From: Nitzschia sp. DOCU1
Taxonomy: Eukaryota > Bacillariophyta > Bacillariophyceae > Bacillariales > Bacillariaceae
Assembly: GCA_951394045.1 (NCBI GenBank)
Contig: OX595991.1
Coordinates: 248,001 to 312,000, forward strand
Length of the DNA stretch: 64,000 nucleotides
Direction: 5' to 3'
A program made the translations under genes and the position numbers. Below are positions 38,941-47,266 of this stretch, piece by piece. Every line of letters begins with the position of its first letter. Positions within the stretch are counted from its first letter, which is position 1. The notes beneath the pieces are model-generated. The model saw only the letters and a list, made by a program, of their open reading frames with translations. It made no database searches and was not told where the DNA came from.

Positions 38941-40404
38941 ATGGATTATCTTGAGTATGGGGCATGGACAATCAAAGAGATGGCCAAAGAATGGGTTGGA
39001 GAAGCTCGGCAATACCTCTCTACTGATGAATTCCGGCAGAAACGTGACCGTGCAGTCGAAGTAGCTTTTGCCTTCCAGATGCAGCTGGTCGTCGGCGCAT
39101 CGATCTTCTTTGCCAAAGACGCCACTCATGGAATCAAAACAATCCTGACCGATCATTGTGATTCATTACTTCCTTTTTTCGCGGCGTCCATCAGCGCACT
39201 GATTGCGTGTGCCTTCTTTTTCCTGTCAACGGCAACGACACCGCATTACACCCCGCATGTTGCGTACACGCTCCCTTGGGCTGCCCCCTTGATTGTTGGG
39301 GTTACCAATGCATCATTCCAAAGCGAGGGTCGAACTTGGGATTCCCAGCTCCCTGTTCTGAAAACCGCCCTAGGGATCTACGTGGTATTCACCATAGGTT
39401 TCTTATACTTCCGGGATCAGCTCCGTTACCCGTCGACGGTCTTCAAGGCAGCAGTCAAGTCGCTATCGTTGCATCCTCGTCTTTTCCGGCAAACTCTGCT
39501 GGTGACTTTTTTCTTACACATTTGGACCATTGCGTGGTGTGTCGCAGCAGTGGGCGTCTACCAGTGGATAAAGGAACAAAAAGTGTTGGTGGCCAGGACA
39601 ATTGTCTTTCCGCACTCGCAGAGCTCATCGCACCTTGGTTTCATCGGACCCCAAAGCAGCGCCAAAGAGCAAATACTGTTACTTGAACAAGAAGCCTCCG
39701 TCCCTGTTTCTTTCATAGTATTCTTTGTTGTTTCCCTGTGTTGGACGCAACAAGGATGTCGCAATCTGATCCAGGTGGCTACGGCGTCTGCAATCGGGCG
39801 CTGGTGGCGATCAGAAACTCAACACGCTCCAGTCTCGTTTGTATCTGCTATTCCATTGTCATTTGGAAAGTTTCTTATGAAGAGTCTACAGGTTCATCGC
39901 TCGCGAGTGGTGTTTCGATTTTTGAGTTTGCTCCGATTCATCGTGGAATCGGACTATGTCAAATCTCTCCAACAGAATTGGGCAACACGCAACGCAAAGG
40001 ACCTGACGCGCCAATCGAGTCGGCTTTCCCTGATATATCTAGGCTTTTATGGTAAACATGGTGCGCCCTCCGTATCTTCCGAAAAAGATGAAAAGGATTA
40101 TCTCGGAGCTCTGGAAACTATTTTGAGAGACCGAAGACTAGACCACCTCTTGACCCTCTGCAATTTCGCAATTGCCATGACAAGTGCTAGTCTCACATGG
40201 CTCCTCGACTCTTCTAACTCTGTGGAATCTCTCGTACTTGGTTTTCTCTGTGGTTGGATATCGGGAGGCTCGCTCCTAACTATCGTGAAGGCTGCTGCGG
40301 ACTCGAATTTCTTGGGAGTTGCCGAATATGAGCCAGATGGAAACTTGCAACTAACGAACATGTACTTCGCTTTGAAGAAGGAGTTGTACCAGATCAGTCG
40401 ATAG
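38941..40404 (+). CDS. Choline-transporter-like membrane protein (SLC44/CTL family)
   Basis: Single exon, 487 aa, about nine to ten hydrophobic helices. The C-terminal half follows the CTL (Pfam PF04515) pattern: a long helix before CWTQQGCRNLIQVATAS, GRWW, PVSFVSAIPLSFGKFLMKSL, then SLIYLGFYGKHG, matching the family's W-x-x-N, WY, S-x-G-x-x-x-x-GSL and YxGxxG elements, and ending SGGSLLTIVKAA and VAEYEPDGN. CTL proteins move choline or related amines across plasma or organelle membranes; the substrate here is inferred from family. It is shorter than animal CTLs (about 650 aa) and lacks their large extracellular loop. Same strand as the STRA6-like trio but with its own spacer. Confidence 0.75.
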   Translation: MDYLEYGAWTIKEMAKEWVGEARQYLSTDEFRQKRDRAVEVAFAFQMQLVVGASIFFAKDATHGIKTILTDHCDSLLPFFAASISALIACAFFFLSTATTPHYTPHVAYTLPWAAPLIVGVTNASFQSEGRTWDSQLPVLKTALGIYVVFTIGFLYFRDQLRYPSTVFKAAVKSLSLHPRLFRQTLLVTFFLHIWTIAWCVAAVGVYQWIKEQKVLVARTIVFPHSQSSSHLGFIGPQSSAKEQILLLEQEASVPVSFIVFFVVSLCWTQQGCRNLIQVATASAIGRWWRSETQHAPVSFVSAIPLSFGKFLMKSLQVHRSRVVFRFLSLLRFIVESDYVKSLQQNWATRNAKDLTRQSSRLSLIYLGFYGKHGAPSVSSEKDEKDYLGALETILRDRRLDHLLTLCNFAIAMTSASLTWLLDSSNSVESLVLGFLCGWISGGSLLTIVKAAADSNFLGVAEYEPDGNLQLTNMYFALKKELYQISR

Positions 40405-40557
40405 CGAACACCGACCTACTCTCATTGCTTAACGATCACTTCTTCAATACTCTTAAATTCACTCTCTAGCTAGATTTGGCATGCAATTGTTTTTCAATTT
40501 GTCTATCTTAATTTAGAGATTCATCCATGTATGATTCTATTTTTCTCAGGTTCCTGT

Positions 40558-43500
40558 TCAAGGAAGTTGAAGGGCTGTACGCGCTCCTCCTGCATCCAAG
40601 AGACTCAGAATTTTTTGCTTTTGTTCTTCCGGCATGTCGGCGGCGTTGAGTGATTCCATGAGAGAGGCCACTTCCTTCTCCTTTTGGATGTACTTCAAGG
40701 CGATCTCAGCCAGCTTGTGCTTGGGCTGTGCCTCAATAAACTTGGTGCCTTCCTTGTAAACCATCTTCGAGGCCAGTGTCGAGCTAATGGCGTTCTTAAT
40801 GTACTGATCAGGAACTCGTTCATGAACATGTTCAAACGACAAGTCGGCCAAGGTCTTGGGTAAATGAGCTCGGAACAAGGGCAAGAGCTGTTCTCGGTCT
40901 TCGTCCGAGAGGGTATCGAGGGCAGCCGAAAGCGCATCCGTCGCGGCATTGATACAATTGGAAATGATCTGACTCACTTCTGGCAATGCGCCATCATAGG
41001 AATCGGCTTCTCGAAAGAGCAACTCAGCTTCGAGCTTGGCCAGACCACGCAGTTTGGCCAATACTTCTTCCACAATGGCATCCTTGTGCTCAAAGAATTC
41101 ATCTTCGCTCAGGAGCATGGCAGCGCAAATCTCGTACGAGGATGTAATCACTCCACCCTTATTCGCTGAAGAGTCCTTCACAATCACCACGCCTGCTTCG
41201 TCGTGAAGAGCCTTGCGCGCCTCGGCCGTGACAAAGAGATTGGCTCCCTCCACGATCAATGGTGCCGATGGCGTTCCATCTGGCCTGAGGAATTGCTTGT
41301 AGTTCTTGATATCGATCGTGTTGGGGCGTCCACCACAGGGCACAAAGGCATCGGCTTGCAACCGATTATGCATGCTGTTTCGCGCCTTGACTCCGGCTTC
41401 GGTATCGACCGTGTGCAACACCCCATCAGGGCCTAATTTGGACGAATCAAAGTTGCAAATACAAAGGCCGGCGTGAAAGAGGCGCAAGAGCTCTTCATGA
41501 TTCAATCCAGCAGGGTCTTCTGCGCAACCGGAATGATCGGCAATGCCGACAATCTTGGCATTTTCTCCATATTCTCGAATCAAAATCTTGATTTCATTAC
41601 CACCCACGTCACCATCGGGTCCACCCGTCATTTTGATAGTAAATGGTTCCTTCTTGGGGTCCTTACCCAACGTACGACGCAAAGCTACGTCCAAATATAC
41701 GTTGACTCCCTCACTTGTGACACCATACTGCTTATGATTGATTCCCGCTCGCGGCTTGCTGCTCATAAAGGCCGCCGGCGTAGTGTATCCTCGTCGCGTC
41801 GCTTGTTGAATGATCCAATTGATATCTTCGGGAATGACTTGTTCATCGGGCCCTAGATACAAGACTTCCTTCTTTCCGAAATAATCCACAATACATTCTC
41901 TTGTTTCTTTGGTGTCGACCACCAAATCCAAAACGGTATCCGTGAAGGCCTTGACTGCCTTGCGCATGACATAGTCCCGGCTAGCCCGTGTCAAATCGTT
42001 GGTATCAATCAAGGCCACCGCTTTGCTTCCTCCTTCGGGGATATCCTTGTTCTTGAGCTGTTGAGCAAAGGCAAGGCCATAGCATTCGTCGTAATGCCGT
42101 GCCGATTCCAAGGCAAATTGTTCCACCGACGCCGGCGTTACTAGTCGCAACCCACCCCTGGATATATCTCGAAAGCGGACATGATATCCATTGAATCGAC
42201 GACCATGGGCAAAGAGAATACCATAGGGTACTTCTTTATAAGAGTCGCCCATGATCCGAGGATCCAGTCGCAAGCCCAATGCATATCGGTTTTGCATATA
42301 AATATTTGTCTTGAGAGTATGAGAAACAATGTCTCTCATTTTGGTCAAAAGACCCACGGTGACAGAATCTTCGACATCAGACAAGATGGCGGCATGAATT
42401 TCGTCTTGACGTTGTTGAAAGGCCTTTTCGTCTTTCAATGTAGTATTTTGAGGATCAAATCTCTCGAGGAACAAATCGGCAATTTTGGCCGCATGCGGGA
42501 TGACGCGAGGCTTGGTGACCATGTCCAAGATATTGGCTCGTGAATACACCAACGGGTTATCTTTGGCCAAGACGGGATGCATCAAGGAGCACATGGCCGT
42601 GATAATTTCTCCTCGTTTGACTCCGAGCCAAGGATACTTGTCAAAGACCAAATCCATGGTGGTATTGTCCAACCACTTGCTGCGTTTGATTTCTTGCATG
42701 AGCAACTCGAACGAAGGTTCGACAGTATCATCCAAAGGCTTGGCTAGAACCCGCAATAAAGTAACACTCCCGTTGGTGCCATCTTCAATGACATCCAATC
42801 GAGCTCGTGCGACATCAAACTTTTGCGTATACAAGATACGACAGACATGTTCCAAGGAAACTTGTGGCATACTGTTCGCAACAGCGACATCGATCCAATA
42901 ATGGCCATGTTGATCTCGATCTTCATCGTCAAAGGCAGGTTCGACTCGGACTTCACATCCTTCGGTTTGAGACACCATTTCAAACAAGAGTCGTTGTTGC
43001 AAAAAGCGTTCGGGCTTGCGAGAGACAATACTCAAGTAGTTGTCGGAACACTTTTTCAAATACTCCAATAGGGCAGGCTTGGCAAAGAGTGGGTTGGGTT
43101 CGATACCTGGTACCTTGCCGGCTTGTACTTGTTCAGCCAATTTCATAATGACCTGGACGGGCTCCGAGTCAATCGGTCGGGCCGTAAATTGCTTGTGTCC
43201 GTAGACAAACATGTTGAGTGACATGCTCTGGTCCAAACTCGAAAAGACATGTAGACGTGTCAGTGGCACATCTTCTAGATGCGGGAGTTCTTCTACCATG
43301 TGCAGTAGCGTTCCAGGTTCTGTGCCCGGCCGAATAAAAGTATAAATGATGCGTCCATCATGGGTATGACTCTTCAAATTGAGATACAAATCCATGTTGG
43401 CATCTTTAATAGCTGCAATGGCCTTGATGTGATCCATTCGAAAATGATCCGGCACTTGTCGAAAGTACGAGGCCGGCATGTTGCCCAAGAACCATGGCAC

Positions 43501-43842
43501 GACATCTTCAATGGTGCGAGATTGTTGTTGACACAATTCATAAATCATGGCATTTTGTGTCACACGTTGGACATCGGCATTATGAGCGGCTTGCCACGCC
43601 ACAGGCGAGGCCGCTTGCTTGGGTTCCCCCAAACTACCATACGGGGATGCCGAAGAAGCACCTGGAATGACTGAACTTAAGCGAGTGGTAGTGGGATCGG
43701 CATACTTGGGAATGGCATCTTTTTCGGCTGGGGCGTTGTAGCGGGACAAACAACGAATATGCTGTCGACTGTTATGATTAGCAATAAATCGACGAGCTGC
43801 TCGCAAGGAGCCTTGTCGGATGGTAGCAGCCGATGACAACAT
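40558..43842 (-). CDS. GDH2: NAD-specific glutamate dehydrogenase, large mitochondrial type
   Basis: Single exon, 1094 aa, the size of the fungal-type ~115-kDa NAD-GDH. It oxidises glutamate to 2-oxoglutarate and ammonium with NAD+. The N terminus (MLSSAATIRQGSLRAARRFI) is Arg/Ser/Ala rich without acidic residues, a mitochondrial presequence. Residues ~30-500 are the regulatory extension of the large type; the catalytic core has FRDISRGGLRLV, GGSKAVALID (substrate lysine region), TGGPDGDVGGNEIKIL with a following nucleotide-binding fold (KIVGIADHSGCAEDPAG), CGGRPNTI and LIVEGANLFVTAEAR, then SSANKGGVITSSYE. All expected blocks are intact. Gene symbol by family resemblance to yeast GDH2. Confidence 0.93.
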   Translation of the reverse strand: MLSSAATIRQGSLRAARRFIANHNSRQHIRCLSRYNAPAEKDAIPKYADPTTTRLSSVIPGASSASPYGSLGEPKQAASPVAWQAAHNADVQRVTQNAMIYELCQQQSRTIEDVVPWFLGNMPASYFRQVPDHFRMDHIKAIAAIKDANMDLYLNLKSHTHDGRIIYTFIRPGTEPGTLLHMVEELPHLEDVPLTRLHVFSSLDQSMSLNMFVYGHKQFTARPIDSEPVQVIMKLAEQVQAGKVPGIEPNPLFAKPALLEYLKKCSDNYLSIVSRKPERFLQQRLLFEMVSQTEGCEVRVEPAFDDEDRDQHGHYWIDVAVANSMPQVSLEHVCRILYTQKFDVARARLDVIEDGTNGSVTLLRVLAKPLDDTVEPSFELLMQEIKRSKWLDNTTMDLVFDKYPWLGVKRGEIITAMCSLMHPVLAKDNPLVYSRANILDMVTKPRVIPHAAKIADLFLERFDPQNTTLKDEKAFQQRQDEIHAAILSDVEDSVTVGLLTKMRDIVSHTLKTNIYMQNRYALGLRLDPRIMGDSYKEVPYGILFAHGRRFNGYHVRFRDISRGGLRLVTPASVEQFALESARHYDECYGLAFAQQLKNKDIPEGGSKAVALIDTNDLTRASRDYVMRKAVKAFTDTVLDLVVDTKETRECIVDYFGKKEVLYLGPDEQVIPEDINWIIQQATRRGYTTPAAFMSSKPRAGINHKQYGVTSEGVNVYLDVALRRTLGKDPKKEPFTIKMTGGPDGDVGGNEIKILIREYGENAKIVGIADHSGCAEDPAGLNHEELLRLFHAGLCICNFDSSKLGPDGVLHTVDTEAGVKARNSMHNRLQADAFVPCGGRPNTIDIKNYKQFLRPDGTPSAPLIVEGANLFVTAEARKALHDEAGVVIVKDSSANKGGVITSSYEICAAMLLSEDEFFEHKDAIVEEVLAKLRGLAKLEAELLFREADSYDGALPEVSQIISNCINAATDALSAALDTLSDEDREQLLPLFRAHLPKTLADLSFEHVHERVPDQYIKNAISSTLASKMVYKEGTKFIEAQPKHKLAEIALKYIQKEKEVASLMESLNAADMPEEQKQKILSLLDAGGARTALQLP

Positions 43843-44847
43843 TTTGATTTCAGGAAAAGGTCAATTTATGAACTATTTGTTCTTTGAACGTTCTCTAGAC
43901 GACGTTTGCTGATGACTTGACGCCTTCTAGTCGGAGACTCGAAATAACAAACTAGCTGTAGCAGCAATGATTGAGTGAAGCTAATAGAGGTGTCGGAGAA
44001 GCACGATGCCAATCTTGACAATGACGGCAAGCTTCGTCGGTGGTTTGACATCTTGCTGATGGGGGTGTCGTCGTCGTCGTGATCGCGGAGAAGCGCTAAC
44101 GGTGCGTTGTGAAGGGGCATCTGTTCGCATCTTGTCATGGTGTCTGCGCCTTCGCGATCTTGATGAGTGATCGACGACACCCGGAAGGGGGAGAACCCTA
44201 ATGGCGAACTAATGGCGACTGCCGTTGAAGCAAAGAAGCTAAATTAGGTATTCTCATTCGATCGAATCGTCGTATCGTATCGTCGTACGTTCGTATCGTA
44301 TCGTTGTACCGTTGCTGCTGGCTCCTGCTGCTGGACTATTGATAGTAGGAGACCTATTCAGGCGGTATGACGATAGACGGCGTTGTCAAGTTGAGGCGCC
44401 TCAATGGACGAGGGCAGCGTCGATGTCGGCATGCAAGAGAGGGATGAAGGGGTCGTCATCAATGAAACGACACATAGCTAATGCCATTCTACGTACTGAG
44501 GGCTGTCGATGAAGGGTAGATTTGATCGTATGTATGATGGTGATGTAACAAGGTATGCCAAGTTCGTTACAAACTCCTTGTGCCTCGATAATGCTTTTGT
44601 GCTTGCCCATAGTTCCATCACTGAACATGCACCCAAGGCAAGAGTTTGATTCCTCTATAGAACATGTCAGAGCTAAAAAGACGGAAAAAAGAAACTTTTT
44701 GATGATATCACTGACTCTCTAGAGTAGTGCCGGGAATACTTCATTATTAGAGCTGGGCTTCTGCTCCTGCGGCGAGGCATCTTTTTCCATCAATCGGGAA
44801 CTACCATGTAATTCTCGTACTCGTGCTTGAGTGATGTCACCGCGAGG
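43843..44847. other. Intergenic; simple repeats and a doubtful 75-codon ORF
   Basis: Presumed GDH promoter at the left. A CGTATCGTATCGTCGTACG-type microsatellite spans about 44265-44310. On the minus strand 44628-44401 an ATG-initiated frame of 75 codons (MFSDGTMGKHKSIIEAQG) has no recognisable motif. No other gene seen. Confidence 0.4.
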
Positions 44848-46632
44848 CTATGCCTGCTTCTGCTTTTTCGTTTTCTTCCTCCCCCTGCGATGAACCCAAT
44901 CCTCTCTGGCGGTGTCGGGAGGAAGACTTGCTAAAAAAGCTCGGATTTTCTCCTCTCGCAAGACGTGCGTCGCGTTCACGCTGCAAAATTTCTTTTGCTC
45001 CAACGCCTTGGCAAACGCGTCGGCGTGCGTTTCCCGAAAGGTCAAGTGCCGGCCCATGTCAAGCTGTAATAACTCTTGTTCAAACTGGAACGACGTGGAC
45101 TCTAGGGATTGCAAAACCTCCTGGGAAGGACAAATCCAAGGAAGTTCACCATCGTCATTCTCTTGCAGGTACAGTTCCACTTGATAGCGTGCTGTACTTC
45201 TTGACACGTTCCAATTCAGAATTCCCAGCCGGTGTGCTTCCACGGCAATCACATCGTATTGAATCTTGGCCATATCGGACTGTCGGGACGTATGCTGCTG
45301 ATACCGTTCCTTACGTTTGGTTGCCTTGTCTCTACCTACCACAACCATGGCGCCGTCGGCATCTGCCTCGAATTGGAGCGCAGGCTGCTCCTGTTGCTGC
45401 TTGGCAAGTCGGGTCAACGCTGCATGTCGTCTTGCTTCCAAACATGCTTGACTCGCCAACACTTCCCTTCCCGTCTCATCTTTGGTTTTGGTCAATGGCA
45501 CACCGTCGCAAAAGAAAGCCTCGACCACATCAAGTTCACCATGCATGTTAAGGACTTGAATTCTCACATTCTTGCTGCTGCTACTCATTCGTAACGGCCG
45601 CATCATTTCCAGCAAAGGATGCACCGGTACTTTGGTACCATCGTCAAGGACCCGCACGCGATTGGCGAAAAAGCTACCACAGTCCTTGAGGGCCCTAGCA
45701 TTGTTTTGCGGACACGTTCCGTTCTTCTCGTTCTTCCAATAGTCTTCAAAGGGTCGAATGTCGACGCCACCCCCACCGCCTGTTGGATCATCGGGCCATC
45801 GCAAAAAAGCTATACCCGAATACTCACTAGAACGATGATCTTCGTTGTAGCGGCTACTGAGCCAATCGAAGTAGCGGCGATAGACTACCAGAACATGTAC
45901 ATGGAACTGTTCTTGGATTTGTTTTAGAAACCATGGCCAGTCCGGATTTCTTCCGAGTTGCGCCCACCGAAAGCCTTCCGTGGACCATAAAATGTGAGGC
46001 TGGGATGCTTGAGTATAAAAGGCACGAACCGATTCGAGTGTTTGTTCTTGCTCTTTGCCTAAATGGCACGGTCGGTGAACGTACTTGGGGAATATGAAGC
46101 AATTCAACAAAAAGTTTGCCGATTTCCGATGGTTCTTGTTGACGCTGGCCTTGCTAAACGAAGCATCATAACCATCGCGCTCCAAGAGTTCCGCGTTTTT
46201 TACCAAAAAGCTTTGAATGGACGTTGTACCTGTCTTGTCTGGACCCGCGTGAATGATAAAGTAAGGACGTGGAGTAGAAGGGTGGGACAAGGTGGAAGGT
46301 CCGCCACTCTTCAGGGGTAGTAATTCCGCAACAAGAGTAGTGTTTCTTCTTATGCTCGCAACGTCACGGCGGCCGGTACCTTTCCTCATCTCGTTGACCG
46401 TTTGGTGAGGCTGCGAAAGGCGGGGCGGCACCATCAATCGCTGGGAAATGAGCTCTGGGGTCGTCCACTCGGTCTTAGCAAGTGGTCGTTGAAACTCGCC
46501 TTCGATCAACGTCACATCTTTCATAGCAACACTAAAAAAGGGAACGGAGATTACGGTCGCTACTACAATCAGAAGTAGGAATACTGCCGCTCGTTTCGCC
46601 TTTCGACCAACGACCACCCGCTTGGAGGGCAT
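44848..46632 (-). CDS. Sulfotransferase-like type II membrane protein
   Basis: Single exon, 594 aa. Basic N terminus, then a TM helix (about 16-35), a stem of ~90 residues, and a lumenal catalytic domain that starts with FIIHAGPDKTGTTSIQ (125-140), the PAPS 5'-phosphosulfate loop (K-T-G-T-T). VLVVYRRYFDWLSSRY (about 253-268) fits the 3'-phosphate strand-helix, with an Arg-Arg in the usual R-D/N-P place. It therefore looks like a Golgi carbohydrate sulfotransferase, but is not a close relative of the copies at 987-7440. Long insertions rich in Lys/Gln follow and the C terminus is very basic (RRGRKKTKKQKQA), odd for a secretory enzyme. Acceptor unknown. Confidence 0.75.
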   Translation of the reverse strand: MPSKRVVVGRKAKRAAVFLLLIVVATVISVPFFSVAMKDVTLIEGEFQRPLAKTEWTTPELISQRLMVPPRLSQPHQTVNEMRKGTGRRDVASIRRNTTLVAELLPLKSGGPSTLSHPSTPRPYFIIHAGPDKTGTTSIQSFLVKNAELLERDGYDASFSKASVNKNHRKSANFLLNCFIFPKYVHRPCHLGKEQEQTLESVRAFYTQASQPHILWSTEGFRWAQLGRNPDWPWFLKQIQEQFHVHVLVVYRRYFDWLSSRYNEDHRSSEYSGIAFLRWPDDPTGGGGGVDIRPFEDYWKNEKNGTCPQNNARALKDCGSFFANRVRVLDDGTKVPVHPLLEMMRPLRMSSSSKNVRIQVLNMHGELDVVEAFFCDGVPLTKTKDETGREVLASQACLEARRHAALTRLAKQQQEQPALQFEADADGAMVVVGRDKATKRKERYQQHTSRQSDMAKIQYDVIAVEAHRLGILNWNVSRSTARYQVELYLQENDDGELPWICPSQEVLQSLESTSFQFEQELLQLDMGRHLTFRETHADAFAKALEQKKFCSVNATHVLREEKIRAFLASLPPDTAREDWVHRRGRKKTKKQKQA

Positions 46633-47266
46633 TTTGGAGTTAACTGCCTATCGCCCACGATGCTTCGCTTCTGAGGAAAGAAATTCCATTCATTGCTGTA
46701 AGAAAATCAGAAAGGCGGCCAGTGTGCCCTTCATAGCCAGTCAGATTAGCACCTATTGCAATGAGCTGTAATGCTTGCGCACTCTGTATGCCTAACGATA
46801 TTGCCACGGTCATCTTCATCACATGAGATGATGGAGATGGTAGAAAGAAGAGAGGATAATCGTGCGTTGGATGATGGAGCTCTCTCTCCGCCGTACTTGT
46901 GGATCGCTCGGGTTGGTCGACCCGGGACTCGATAAAAGGGACTAATGGCGATGACTACCGTACAGCGCAATTGCCGGTTCACACTCGGCGTACTATCACT
47001 TCATCTTCGCAGCCATCGACATTCATGGTCCACTCGTATCATATACTGCTGAAAGTAAAGCGTTATAATGAGTTCACCTAGTTGGCTTTGTTCATGTCGA
47101 ACAAAATTGCCGAAAAAGCATAGATTTTCCTACAAGTACGTATGCAACAATATAGGTAGCGACCTTCTCGAAGTCTAGTAGCTACTAGGCAACCCTCTGC
47201 CTATTGTAGCCTCTCATTCCGGCACTCTATTGCCACGCCCCCATGCCCCCAGCCCAGCGCCATCGC
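46633..47266. other. Intergenic; nothing recognised
   Basis: 634 bp between two minus-strand genes. Presumably holds the promoter of the sulfotransferase-like gene. No motif could be supported. Confidence 0.35.

Noticed and set aside
39207..39686. 159-aa ORF overlapping the CTL gene in another frame
   Set aside because: It is a shadow of the membrane protein frame, with no motif.
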